In this document: piece after piece, positions 12,398 to 23,896 of the stretch | How positions within the stretch are numbered: position 1 is the stretch's first letter | How the letters are laid out: each line of letters opens with the position of its first letter | Assembly (NCBI RefSeq): GCF_032854445.1 | Contig: NC_088304.1 | Span: forward strand, 16,629,704 to 16,693,703 | Direction of reading: 5' to 3' | DNA length: 64,000 bases | DNA from: Liolophura sinensis | Taxonomy: Eukaryota > Mollusca > Polyplacophora > Chitonida > Chitonidae | The notes under the pieces: generated by a model | Told to the model about the DNA's origin: nothing | Database searches by the model: none | Seen by the model: only the letters and a program-made list of their open reading frames with translations | Program-made: the position numbers and the translations under genes

Positions 12398-14489
12398 TTC
12401 TTCACATTTGCTCACTGAATATTACTTTCGCTTTCAAGGACAACAACAACTCTGCACTTCTATATATATTGAACCCAACGTCAGTCAGAAATGAAAGCAA
12501 GTTTTATCATTATACTTGTTCATGATTAAAAATCTAATTTTTAATCATTATTAGAAAAAGTAATGGCGTATTTGAAGCAGTTCTACGGCTCGTTCATGTA
12601 CCAAGAGTCATGGGAGTACCAGCCAACAGCCAACACAAGAATACGTACCAAAAATAGTCTCGCGGCAATACAATTTTAAAACTTAAGTCTAATAAATTTA
12701 CCCTTCACCAAAAGAAAATATTTCTTATGAAGTAAGAAACAAAGGAGCACACACCTACGTCCGAACATGGGAAATCAGCTGAAACGAAATGTCGTAACTC
12801 TTGACTCGGGAGCGGTTGTTTTTTCAATTTACCATTGACAGAAGCGCCCCCCTGGTGTCATAACGGTGCATCACGATAGATGAGCGCTCGAGATGCTCTC
12901 ATCTCTGGCTTTTTCGTTGGAAAGACAGAACCTGCGGCATCACAATTTGCAATGTTCAGATTACATACCATACGCATATTTCGGTAGCCACATACCCGAA
13001 TCTCGGTAGACACATAGCAGAAGCTGCAGACTTACATAGCACTTACGTAGATCTTGCAACGTTCAAAGTGACATGCATGAAATTTTGGCGGATATCCCCT
13101 TCCGTAGGCCTGCTTCATCATTTACAAGGAACTCCAACGACCCTGGCCTGTTTCAATAGTCTATATAGCTGCAGATGCACGGGTGGGGTATTCCTGGTTC
13201 ACGTCGCAGCTCCCGGAGGGGTTGTGCTGATGATTTTGACCCTAATTAAACGTTTTCAAAATAGGATTGTTGTACAACTAGATTCATGCTCAATAAATCT
13301 AAATGTCACTGAGGCTGATCCAGGCATTCGATTGTCACTGGATTTTATGCTTCAATTTTATAGCTGTGGCTTTTAATATGAAAGCAGTGTTGGCCTAGTT
13401 ATCGTGGGCGCCAGAGAAAGCATCTCGGCATGAACACAGCGTTTCAATAATTTTAGTTTATTTTATAAAAGAAAACAGAAAAAAAAGCATCCCTTGTATG
13501 CGACAAAGACGAACGAGCAAAATTTAAATTCTTCAGCTGTAATAAATTCAGAGAAAAAAATTATATCGTAAGATTTTTAATTAATTTTAAGCGTCGTCCG
13601 GAGAGATGCCGTCTTCTCATTCCCATAAACCTTCGGCGTCCCTAATGAATTTTACACTGACTCTGATATTTGCTATTTAAAAACTGCTGACTAAACGCTA
13701 AAATGAACAACAAAAAAAGTATTTGGGGAGATGAAAGCGGTTTGGGCCGAGACGGTATACTACTGTCTGACAAAATTTGTGATAATGTCGTTGAATATTA
13801 CACGGCTTGTAAATCAACTGATTTTACGTCTGTGGTTGTCCATAAGTGATACTGACCTGCCTCACAACACTTTGCGAAATGGCCCTTCGGCTACACGTAA
13901 CTAAATCGTTGTAAACGATCCCAAAATGTTGTCTTAGGCTTTGTGTTATCATATGTCACTTCATGGAGTGAACGGATAAAGGCTACGTCACAACTTATGC
14001 CGCGTAATCTGATAGCAACGTGTTTGATTGAATAAAATTTTCAAGATTGGAGTCTCGACTCACACCGGTTATTTGTGCAGTATTATCATTTTGTTCTTCA
14101 TGTTATTAGGTGAAATCTCATTAAAATAATAAAGTATGATACTTTTTAGAAAGCTGTTGAAATATGTTTTAGCCAGGTGCTGTCTTGTCTTTTAAGCAGG
14201 AAAAGGTTAAAATTATCGTGATGTCAAATACGACTTACTAGACCTTACTGGTTAAGAAGAACGTCTGGTGAAATTTAAGTTACAAGAGCGTAACCACATG
14301 GAATTTCTCTACTACATGTACATCATTCGTCAGCGAGATTCAATACTTTTGAAATGTTTCGTGGTTACATTCATGCCGAAAGGTACTAAAACATTAAAGT
14401 TACCGTGCATTGGATGTTACATTCTTTTGACCTTCTTGTTAATTAGATCATTCATTATTCAAAAATATTAATCCAGTTTGCCAAATTGG
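12398..14489. other. Intergenic, no gene seen
   Basis: No gene is supported. A perfect 11-bp hairpin lies at 12522-12548. The longest open frame, 102 codons at 13068-13376, has no recognised domain. Confidence 0.55.
12522..12548. repeat. Perfect 11-bp hairpin
   Basis: ATGATTAAAAA and its exact reverse complement flank the 5-nt loop TCTAA. It is AT-rich, so chance cannot be excluded. Confidence 0.55.
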
Positions 14490-14660
14490 TTACAACCAGT
14501 CAAGCAGTCCTGTTTCCGTACTATAAACTCCTAGTGTTGAACGCCAAACGAGGCAGCAACAAGCCCCATGTTTGAATTCTTTAGTATGACCTGACCCGGG
14601 TTTGATCCCAGGTCTCCTGACATCGATGCAGTCGGTCTAACCATTAGCGGCCAACTCATG
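14490..14660 (-). mobile_element. SINE family C fragment
   Basis: The minus strand reads as a tRNA-like head (GGTTAGACCGACTGCATCG, then a B-box-like GGGATCAAACCCGGGTC). A body related to the family C copies at 11191 and 63455 follows. Confidence 0.65.
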
Positions 14661-15371
14661 TGGTGAAGATTATGTTTTATAGATAATGTATTATTGTGGA
14701 ACTAGTATAGGTTTCCTTTAAAATTCTGTCTTGTAAGACTAGTTCTCTATTATGGGGGTATGACAACAATAGCGCCCCCACTCAGCTGTCTTGTCCGTCG
14801 TATATGTCAAGATACGTCACAAGTTATTGACTCAAATCTAGTGCGTCAAAGATTTCCCATGAAACGGATCCCAGAATGTCCGTTTTAGCGACGACTGGTA
14901 TAGAAATGTGTGTTTTGACGCCCAGATTCGTTCAAAGTTTCTTAAATGTTGCAGTGAGTATAATACTAATAACAGTTGGCAGATATGAACAGATCGTTCC
15001 GCACCATGAATGCTCTGGTGTCACATTAGAACTGTCTATTTGTCCCTAACCGATGGTAAGGCACTTTTTCAGCTTTCATATGTACTACATCAATATGGAC
15101 CTTTAATTAAAAGCTGATATTAAAGAGCGAATGAAAAGCCAACATTTGTATTCCTTCTGGAGTTTTTTTCACCGACTATACCAGTTTGAATTCGGTTGGT
15201 AATTAATGACATGCCTCAAACACCGACTGTCTTCATTGAAAACTGAAGACTGTTTCTTGCTTATATGTTACCAACTTTATTTTACTATTTAGACATTTAT
15301 TTCTCTCACTGGTATACATGTACTAGTGTCGGACTTGAGGCTTAGGTCACATTTTATCTCGGTATGTGGTA
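14661..15371. other. Intergenic, no gene seen
   Basis: No supported feature between the SINE fragment and the next minisatellite. Confidence 0.55.
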
Positions 15372-15716
15372 ATCGGAAAGGTACAGCAGTGATAACAGTG
15401 AGGTAGATGGAAAATGGTCACAGGTAACAGACAAAGGTAGAGCAGTGATAACAGTGTGGTAGATGTCAAATGGTCACACGTAACCGGCAAAAGTAGAGCA
15501 GTGATAACAGTGTGGTAGATGGCAAATGGTCACACGTAACCGGCAAAAGTAGAGCAGTGATAACAGTGTGGTAGATGGCAAATGGTCACAGGTAACCGGC
15601 AAAGGTAGAGCAGTGATAAGCGTGTGGTAGATGGCAAATGGTCACAGGTAATCGGCAAAGGTAGAACAGTGATAACAGTGTGGTAGATGGCAAATGGTCA
15701 CATGTAACAGGTAAAA
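15372..15716. repeat. 56-bp minisatellite, about 6 copies
   Basis: The word AGCAGTGATAACAGTG recurs every 56 bp (15386, 15442, 15498, 15554, 15610, with a variant at 15666). Units are very similar, pointing to recent expansion. Confidence 0.95.
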
Positions 15717-16557
15717 TTCGGAGTCTTGTTAACCTCACATACTTTATTCTAACTGTTCATTTAAATACTTTAAAAGTAGAAAGTTATTACACGCGCTTTC
15801 AACCACCATGAAATGGGAATGTGATCTGTAGATCATACGTCACTAACTCCCTTCTATCTGGCCGTTTGGTGAGCCAATCCTGGCCGTGGGAAGTGGGCAG
15901 GACGAAAATCAACAGTTAGAGGGGTCGGCCGGCAGGAGTATATGGTGATGAGTTAATTATTTAGTATATAATTTGGCGGGAGTCGACGGAGAGAGTTATG
16001 GGCGAAGGAACCGGCAGATGTATTAATTTAGTAAATGCGTTTTGCTCTGTTTCGTAGGACATGTACCTGTAATTTCCCTTGAGAAATGATTAGAATATTT
16101 CCAGGTAAATGTAAGGCTCAACGTGACGTAATCGTCGGTAGCCAATATGAAAGTACGGGTCAAAGCCTTGAGGAACGAGAGCACAAGTTGCCTGTGGAGA
16201 TTATGCAGTGTGCTGCAGGGGTATAACACTGCTATGGCTGTCAGCCGGGTGTTGCAAACTTGGCTTTCCTTAGTTATTGCTTAATATATACTTATATTTA
16301 ATTATATATATTTCTAGAGATTCTTTATTGAAACTGGTGTTTTCAATATTGACTTTGTATATTGTTTTACTTATTGACAGAGTGAACTGTAGATGCCGGT
16401 ACTTCGCTTGCCAGCAAGCTATGAAATATCAAGAATATCAATATCGAGTGGTCGAAATGAATGGAAGAATGATTCAGTGACCGTTGCAGGGCCTTCAGAG
16501 GAAATCGGATAAGTTTACACAGGCGACTGTTTTTAAGGTATTATTCAACGGAGTGTC
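15717..16557. other. Intergenic, no gene seen
   Basis: Nothing is supported except the target-site duplication at 16545-16557, which belongs to the neighbouring SINE. Confidence 0.55.
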
Positions 16558-16679
16558 GGTCTGGCAGCAACTTGCGGATGGCCCGTCCGGTTTCCACCTA
16601 CCATAATGCTGGCCACCGTCGTATAAGTGAAATATTCTTGAGTACGGCGTAAAACACCAATCAAATAAATAAAAATAAA
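16558..16679 (+). mobile_element. SINE family A, 5'-truncated, with TSD
   Basis: Only the 3' half is present (from about GCAACTTGCGGATGGCC to an AATA tail). It is flanked by a perfect 13-bp direct repeat, TCAACGGAGTGTC, at 16545-16557 and 16680-16692. This is a clear retrotransposition signature. Confidence 0.95.
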
Positions 16680-16784
16680 TCAACGGAGTGTCCCAATCAA
16701 TCCCAGTTCGATTCATGAATAAGATTTAAATTCTGCAATCTGCCTCAGAGCATTATAATCCAAGTAGTTCTCGACCCGGTGTCA

Positions 16785-16890
16785 TGTATATATGGTGTCC
16801 TCGGCATAGAGTTTCACTGAGGCAGCACGATAAATGAAATATGTAGACGTTGGGACCGGCCTGGTATGAAAGGAGATATGGTCATGATGT
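16785..16890 (+). mobile_element. SINE B/C-related fragment
   Basis: The segment around TTTCACTGAGGCAGCACGAT matches the family B body (TCAGTGAAGCAGCACTACAT at about 44343). No head or tail is visible. Confidence 0.5.
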
Positions 16891-16974
16891 GCATGGTAGA
16901 AATAAGGTAAATAAAATGCTAGCAACGGAACAAGCAGGAACATTATATTGTACCTCTCCCTGGCATACACCTAG

Positions 16975-17078
16975 ATTTATTTTTTTATTTGATTGGTGTT
17001 TTACGTCGGACTGAAGAATATTTCACTTATACGACGGCGGCCAGCACCTGGCAGAGCCCGGGGGAAACCCACGGGACC
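16975..17078 (-). mobile_element. SINE family A, truncated
   Basis: The minus-strand tail (TTGGTGTTTTACG) and part of the core, through GCAGAGCCCGGGGGAAACCC, are present. The head and distal core are absent. Confidence 0.85.
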
Positions 17079-17237
17079 CCTTAAACATAAGGCCAGTTTT
17101 GTCCACTAAACCAGATCAAGTAGAGTAGAATTTATCCCCATAAGTATCTTGGGGCATTCGGTATATCTGTATTGCATCAAAGGACAATGTGGCAAAGTGG
17201 CTTTGTGTAAGACGACATGAAAATTTTGCCAGCGGTG

Positions 17238-17481
17238 TTATTTATTTATTTATTTGATTTGTATTTTACGCCACACTCAAAAATATTTCACTTATACGAC
17301 GGCGCTCAGCATTGTGGTGGGAGGAAACCGAGCAGACCCCAGGGGAAACTCACGACCATCCGCATGTTGCTGGATGACCTTCCCACTTACGACCGGAGAG
17401 GAGGCCAGCACGAGAGGGACTTTATCTCACAGCGACCGCACTGGAGAGAGGCTCCTGCTAACACTCGGACACAAAGGCCCA
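17238..17481 (-). mobile_element. SINE family A, near full length, diverged
   Basis: The tail, core and most of the head can be recognised on the minus strand. The copy ends near AAAGGCCC. The head region that reads CTAGCGCGCTAACCA in other copies is reduced to CTAACACTCGGACAC. Confidence 0.85.
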
Positions 17482-17529
17482 CATAGACCTAGATACATAG
17501 CTTTTCGTCGTATTCACAGATAGACAGTT

Positions 17530-18060
17530 ATGAGTACGCAATTAGGACGGCGCTGCTGCGGGAAGTCGCGCGTCTCCTCGAGAAGGTTTTCTAAGTTCAG
17601 CGGCTGAATTGTTAAAATTGTGAGGAAATCAATGAAGAGTTGCCATGAAGCATTGGACTGTATAAATAAAGGCTCTGCGTACAGGCGTTTGACTGTATCA
17701 GTGCATCGGGGATGGGCCGTGATCTCCGGCAGGGAGATGTTTTCCCGTTATTGATATCAGAGCTGTCAAGAGACCACGCCCCATTCGCATTAAGGTTGCT
17801 CGAGCGTCGGCTCAACTCTTGCGCGTGGGGAGGAAGAAAACGGTCGTATGGCTCATGGGCAGTCAAATGCCATTAAGCCCGGGTTAAATATGGCAATGAA
17901 TCCGTACCCGGGGACATTTGTTTAGACAATTGGGTATGCATTTGCCCATTACTAATTTGTAATAAATCTCCGCAGGAGTTTAGAAGCTTTTAACCTCATC
18001 GTCTTCAAAGTAAAGATTCCCTGGTGACGGCGTCTGGAGAAACACAGCCGCGCTCTCCGT
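17530..18060. other. Complex, GC-richer non-coding island
   Basis: Non-repetitive sequence, more GC-rich than its surroundings, with no convincing exon (a minus-strand frame of 84 codons has no recognised domain). It includes TATGCATTTGCCCATTA at 17935-17951, a composite of homeodomain/POU-like half-sites. This is a candidate conserved regulatory element, which is an inference from composition only. Confidence 0.35.
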
Positions 18061-20086
18061 CATTTTTGGCTCGAAACGGAAACAATTGGTGAATGATATT
18101 TTAATGAACATTTTCCGCTGTTCACCGACATGTTTATATACAACATTTACGTAAAACAAGTTCCATCCACTGAATGACAGGTGTTAAAACGCTTTCAATA
18201 AAGAATTACATAACGAATTGAACTATTACCGATGAAATCGGCCTCTTGTCAATTACCTCAGGAGTTTATTCTAACGGATAAATAATGCTTAAAAAGTAAC
18301 AAGGTACAGGCAAGCAGAATTTTGTAAAAAAAAATGCAATGATGATAGTTAGTGGTCTAAAATTACTCAAAATACTTGTTTTTATCACATTTAATACATC
18401 CAAGCATCCATGAGGCCTGGTCCACCAGCAGAATCTTGGTACTTACCAGACATTATATGTAGTCTTATATATATTGTTGTCTGGGTCATGCTTTAGCATA
18501 GCAAATGCCCTACAAACATCCCATGTATTGTTGTGATGAAATCAGAAATCCTGAGCCAAGCGTCGAAGTTTAACCATGCACTGGTTGAATGAGATTAAGA
18601 ACCTGATACACTTCCGTCGAAGCATCGGACGATTGAAATGCGCTGCTGTACATTTTATTTCTATAAATTGGTACACTACAGCCCGAAAGCCACGTTTTAA
18701 CGATTTGACTGCTACTAGAGAAGCTAGGGTTTTATTCAAACGTATAATAATGGTTATCCCCCAGTTTGCCAACAGCCTCAGGCAAGTGAGCATCACCTGG
18801 CAATGCATGTATCACAGACGTCCGTTCGTTTACGTGTGTTATCTTTTAATCATTTAAGAATGAAAGTTGAATCATCGCTTACGGCAAAGATATTACGAGT
18901 GTATTTCCCCCCGTATTACATAAAACAAGAAAGCAGATCCTTGGGAATGTTGCTAATTCTTTTCTTGTTTCCTAATTCTTTTCCTGATAATGTGCATTTT
19001 GATTCAGAGAGCCGTGAACGCATGCTCTCGCTGTGCACAATTTATTGAACAAGTATAGACAGTATATAAGATCCAGGGATAGAAATTTTAACGAAACGTT
19101 TTTAAAAAACACCTCAATAAGTAGTTCTTCTCAATAGCCAGGTATTAACGTCGAAGTGAGTGGGCTAGAGAAAATTTTTTTTCAGTTCAAATAATTTTAT
19201 AAAAATAGGAAATTAAATACGTGAACATTTGCTACCATTGATTCCTGATTGTTAACTACTGTGTCTCTAATTTGTTATATTTTGACAAGAGCCACTAAGA
19301 GAGGTGACAGGTTAAAAGTAGTTGAAATTCGACACGATTGGAATTATTACGCTGGCCGTTGTTGACGGCTGAGGCTGATGGCTGTGAGGCGGAAGGCGCT
19401 GAGGGTGTGGTTAAAAAGGCGCTGAGAAAAAAAAGTGCAGTCGCCTGGTGACTGATTTTAGAATGAGATAAAAATGACGTATCTGAAAAGCGGTTATAAT
19501 GTCTTGAGGGTAGCTGTATTGTAACACAAGGAAAACTGTCCGATGTACAGGGCTGTACATATCGGGTCAGCGGAGTTTCGAATCAAAGCAATGAAAGCGT
19601 TTCAAACGTTTGGTAAAAGTTGGCCGATCGGACTTCCCGCAGCGCCTTTCCCCGCCCACCGCTTTTCACGCTATGCTACCATTAGCCGCTTGTGGCCAAG
19701 GGAAAGGGATATTGCATTTAAAAATCTATTAGTTCCTTTAATTAAACGCTGTCTGAGACTGTTCCTAGCCGTGGAAGACAAGGCCTGGAGAAGAACACGA
19801 TCGTCAGGGTCCTTCTGTCGTACAGTTTAAGGCAGTTCAAATTTCACTCCGTGAAAATTTCCAACATCTGTTAAAGGATGGGGTTAAACAAACGGCTCTG
19901 CCACAAAATGAACAAACTTTTCCTGACTCCGGCTGAATTGTGCTTTTCGTAACCACTCGTAACAGAATCCTGAATATAGAGTAATAGAGACGCATGGTCA
20001 GAGTAAAAATAACGTGACAAATCGGTGAAACGTGCGTGAAATTGAAATATTCGAATTATTATGTTCATTAAACACCATTACTGATA

Positions 20087-20133
<47 letters not shown>

Positions 20134-20574
20134 ACAGAACAAATTGGAAAATTCCAGCTTTTAATTTAAAAAGCTTGTATATTTATAACTAACTTGCTAC
20201 TATCTAAGTATCTACATGAACAGCTAAAAGAAAACCTTATAACTGAGGCAAACTGAGGCCAGATTTCACTCATTACGTGCGACAATCTGTCAACTATCAC
20301 CTCGTCGTCGCTACTCTCGTTTTACTCCCCTGACTGTGGTCTTTTAAATTTTATAATAGATGAAACATATATGCTGACAAGGAATACTTATAAATTTTGG
20401 CCCGGACATTTTTTCCATTCCTGGTGCATAGAAGAGAAAGACTTGATGCAGACATAATCAAAGAAGTCAGGTACAATTCAGGCAAGACATGCCTGGTGTT
20501 CTCTAGTAAGAGGAACGTTTCTAAATAAAAAGCCATGGTGCACATAAACAAACAGTTTCGGTGCTGAAAAAAGA
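18061..20574. other. Intergenic with two complex islands and an AAAT microsatellite
   Basis: No gene is supported. The segments at about 18540-18830 and 19540-19840 are complex and non-repetitive and might be conserved non-coding elements. A (AAAT)n run lies at 20084-20135. The segment at 20250-20340 resembles one at 24360-24440. Confidence 0.45.
20084..20135. repeat. (AAAT)n microsatellite
   Basis: About 13 AAAT/ATAA units in tandem. It could be the leftover tail of a SINE, but no SINE body adjoins it. Confidence 0.92.
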
Positions 20575-21398
20575 ATCACTTCTGGTGTAGTTTCAGACAA
20601 AAACTTCTGGTGCAATGTAAAAAAAAACCATTCCTGCACAGCATATTCTAAATAAACACTTCTGGTAGACAGTCAGAGAAACACGTCTGGTGCAAGGTCA
20701 GAGAAACACGTCTGGTGCAAGGTCAGAGAAAAACGTCTAGTGCAAGGTCAGAGAAATGCGTCTAGGGCAAGGTCAGAGAAATACGTCTGGTGCAAGGTCA
20801 GAGAAAAACGTCTAGGGCAAGGTCAGAGAAATACGTCTAGGGCAAGGTCAGAGAAACACGTCTGGTGCAAGGTCAGAGAAAAACGTCTAGTGCAAGGTCA
20901 GAGAAATACGTTTAGGGCAAGGTCAGAGAAACACGTCTGGTGCAAGGTCAGAGAAAAACGTCTAGTGCAAGGTCAGAGAAATACGTCTAGGGCAAGGTCA
21001 GAGAAACACGTCTGGTGCAAGGTCAGAGAAAAACGTCTAGTGCAAGGTCAGAGAAATACGTCTAGTGCAAGGTCAGAGAAATACGTCTAGGCCAAGGTCA
21101 GAGAAACATGTCTGGTGCAAGGTCAGGGAAACACTTATTGTGCAAGGTCAGGGAAACACGTCAGGTGCAAGGCAGAGAAACAGTTCTTTTCCAAGGTAAA
21201 AAAAAAACACGCGTGCTGCAAGGTCGGAGAAACACTTTTTGTTCAAGGTCAGAGAAACATGTCTGGTGCAAGGTCAGAGGAACACGTCTAGTGCAAGGTC
21301 AGGGAAACACGTCTGGTGCAAGGTTAGAGGGCAACATGTGATGCAAGGTCAGGCTAACACTTCTTGTGTAAGCTCGGAGAAGACTTCTGGCAGAAGCA
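20575..21398. repeat. 25-bp minisatellite, about 30 copies
   Basis: The unit GGTCAGAGAAACACGTCTGG plus TGCAA repeats from about 20660 in near-perfect form. More degenerate copies precede it (from about 20575) and follow it (to about 21398). Three units make 75 bp, so an open frame of 116 codons (20740-21090) with a 25-residue period appears. It is a repeat artefact. Confidence 0.93.
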
Positions 21399-21879
21399 TG
21401 TATACAGCCACAGTTTAATCATTCAACACTTGAGGAAGATAACAACAAATAAACAAACAAACAATAAAAAAGGAATAAACATCTGAACACGTATATCATC
21501 GAAAAGAATGTCCAATTCAACTTTTAACACGCTTTAAGCCACATATTTATTTATCTTTTATATACTTATACTTGACAAGTAGGGGCCTATATATTTTTGT
21601 GATTTTGTTTTTAAAGTTGGTTTTATCAGTGATAAAAACGCCAACATTGGCCATAACCGCAACCTTACTGTGTGCTCAACTTTTACACACGTGTCTGTAA
21701 GCGTCATTAAACTTAGGATTTCCCTCCTACAGTTTACACTAGCTTGCAGGTACAGCACCATGGTCGTTTGATTGAATCTTTACCTTGTTGATGGTCTCTT
21801 TTTTATTGATGTATGGGGTTATATTCATTCAATTTTCACACCTAACACCCCACTCTTATAAAACCCGCAAGTGCCGTAA
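21399..21879. other. Intergenic, no gene seen
   Basis: AT-rich sequence with no supported feature. Confidence 0.55.
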
Positions 21880-22240
21880 TTGAGTACCTTGAGGTGCGAG
21901 ATTTTCATCAAATGAATTCCCGCCACGTGACCGTGGCACGCGCCGGCTGCTGTAGTTGTAGTAGCACGCGCCTATACTGCCATTCGACTCTCAGCGCAGG
22001 CGCTAAAAAGACAATCTGGGGGCTCTAATTACACAACAAACAAAAATCTGTGTGCATAAAGACCCACTTTCTAAGGAGGGACTGTAGACAAGACGTCGCC
22101 GACATTTCTGTAGCAACCGTCGGCGTTTACACCCTCACGAGAGCAGTTCATGCAGATGTCTCTATCGGCTTGCAACCAATGGACATTTTTGTTGATAAAC
22201 GACTTATCTTCTCCTTTACTGTACTGAGTAAATAATGTAA
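21880..22240. other. GC-rich island with CACGTG palindrome
   Basis: A short GC-rich, CpG-containing segment. A 16-bp palindrome-like element, GCCACG-TGAC-CGTGGC, at 21922-21937 contains a CACGTG E-box at 21924-21929. CACGCGCC words follow. It could be a promoter or enhancer, but no adjacent exon is recognised. Confidence 0.35.
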
Positions 22241-23290
22241 TAACTACTTTCATACACACAAAAAGACCCCTTTAAACACACTAAAAATACAAAGACAAGG
22301 CATCCTCAATGAACTGCGTTCCGAGGTTGAAAGAAAAATGTTCCTGCAGGCTAACTTACGAAGTACAAGACTATACCCATGGACACAGGCCTATTTTCAG
22401 GAAGACTTTACTTTTTTCTTTGATGAATAGCACTGTCTGGATTATTCCTAAGGAAACGTGGTTTAAGATAAAAACTCCAAATTTGTGATTTGGATTGTGT
22501 GAGTGTGACCCCCTTCTGTGTTGGTACATATTATGTAATAGTTCATAGACTTAATCTGTATGATTTTTTTAACTTACAACGTACCTCAGTTAGGGCTTCA
22601 TTATAACTGCTTTTGTATCTGTTTAAATAGTAGCAAAGACTGATGTAAGTCTGTAATAAAATGCCACTGCCCCACGAAAACTAGCCCCACGAAAGTATAC
22701 CTGGTTTAGAAAAACTCAAGTCATCAGTTAAGTTAACATTTGATCTCAGTGCACCAAGGGTATCCTTTTGCAAAGAGGCCTAAAAAAAAGGTACTAGTCG
22801 ACGATCGCACAAATCAATCAAACAAACTTCGAAATTGCGATTTTCATAATAGTGGTTCAATGTAACAAATGAAAGCAAGATTTTCTTGAAAAGGGACATG
22901 GCTCATGAATCGGACAATATCTGACTGAAATGGTGTGAGAAAGTTGCCCGATGGTGTAGGATTCGCCATAAGCGTACAGACCTTGCAGTACAAAATTACC
23001 ATTCCACACCTACTGCACATTATGCAATAAATAAATCCCTCCCCATAAATAGCGTATATCGTTCGGCTTCTTTGTTAAGAGTTTATGGCGCTACGAAGTT
23101 TTAGGTTTCGGAAAGCCAGCTGTGAACTATGCTGGATGTCTTTTATGAAGTCATAGGGTTGCCAAGTGCAGGAATAGTAGCCCGGTTTAGTACTCAGTGA
23201 CTGTTATTCAGATGTGACGAGGTGCAAATTTTAAATTCTCATCGAATTCATTAAAATGTCACAAACCTATCTTCAGGGTGTTAACCCAGC
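22241..23290. other. Intergenic, no gene seen
   Basis: AT-rich DNA with no supported feature. Confidence 0.55.
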
Positions 23291-23896
23291 ATGCATGACC
23301 CAGTGTTCACGCTTTCTGGCTCTTTTTTATTTACCTGTCGGTTAACTGACGGGTTGTTTATTACCCCTGTGTTAGAAGAAGTCTTTTTGCGTCATTTTGT
23401 TGTCAATAATAACTTATTTCACACCCGGGATAATTACATTTATGTTAAATCGTGGGGACCGGAGCAAGCACTCTTGCAGAACGCCTATGTTTGGTTTGCA
23501 CACGAGCCGCGGCAAGAATGCCCGATTCATCAGCTTCGGAGATTCCCGGGGTCTCTCGGTGCATCACCGCGGGTGCCTTGTCTGAACACAGATGGCAGAG
23601 GCTCTTCAAACCGTGAATGCTATCTCGGATCAGATGTCAAAGTAGAACCGATAGTGATCTGCCAAATCTCTGCCCTTTTTCCACGCTATAAGGTGTTATA
23701 TAAACACTTTTTTTGTACGACAAAAATCTATCCAGCGAGAAATTTATCTCCATTTTTGTTCCACAAATTACTCGAACATGTTTTACAAGTTATGTGGTTT
23801 TTCGGGACAGGATTTCAATTTAACTTGCTGACAGTACTGACGAGGGAGAAAGACTGGGTCAAAGAATGTTATAAAATCCTTTCGTTCACTACGTGA
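23291..23896 (+). other. 201-codon open frame, uncertain
   Basis: The longest open frame in the window that no repeat or SINE explains. The predicted product has no domain, signal peptide or motif that I recognise, and the flanks show no convincing splice context. The middle (about 23440-23700) is more GC-rich and complex than its surroundings. It could be an orphan single-exon gene, a decayed gene, or a non-coding island with a chance open frame. I lean towards non-coding. Confidence 0.15.

Noticed and set aside
15372-15716. Regularly spaced repeats reminiscent of a CRISPR array
   Set aside because: The whole 56-bp unit is repeated without unique spacers, there are no cas genes, and the genome is metazoan.
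20740-21341. Arg/Lys-rich repeat frame
   Set aside because: The 25-bp repeat has a 75-bp frame period. No signal peptide, domain or transcript context.
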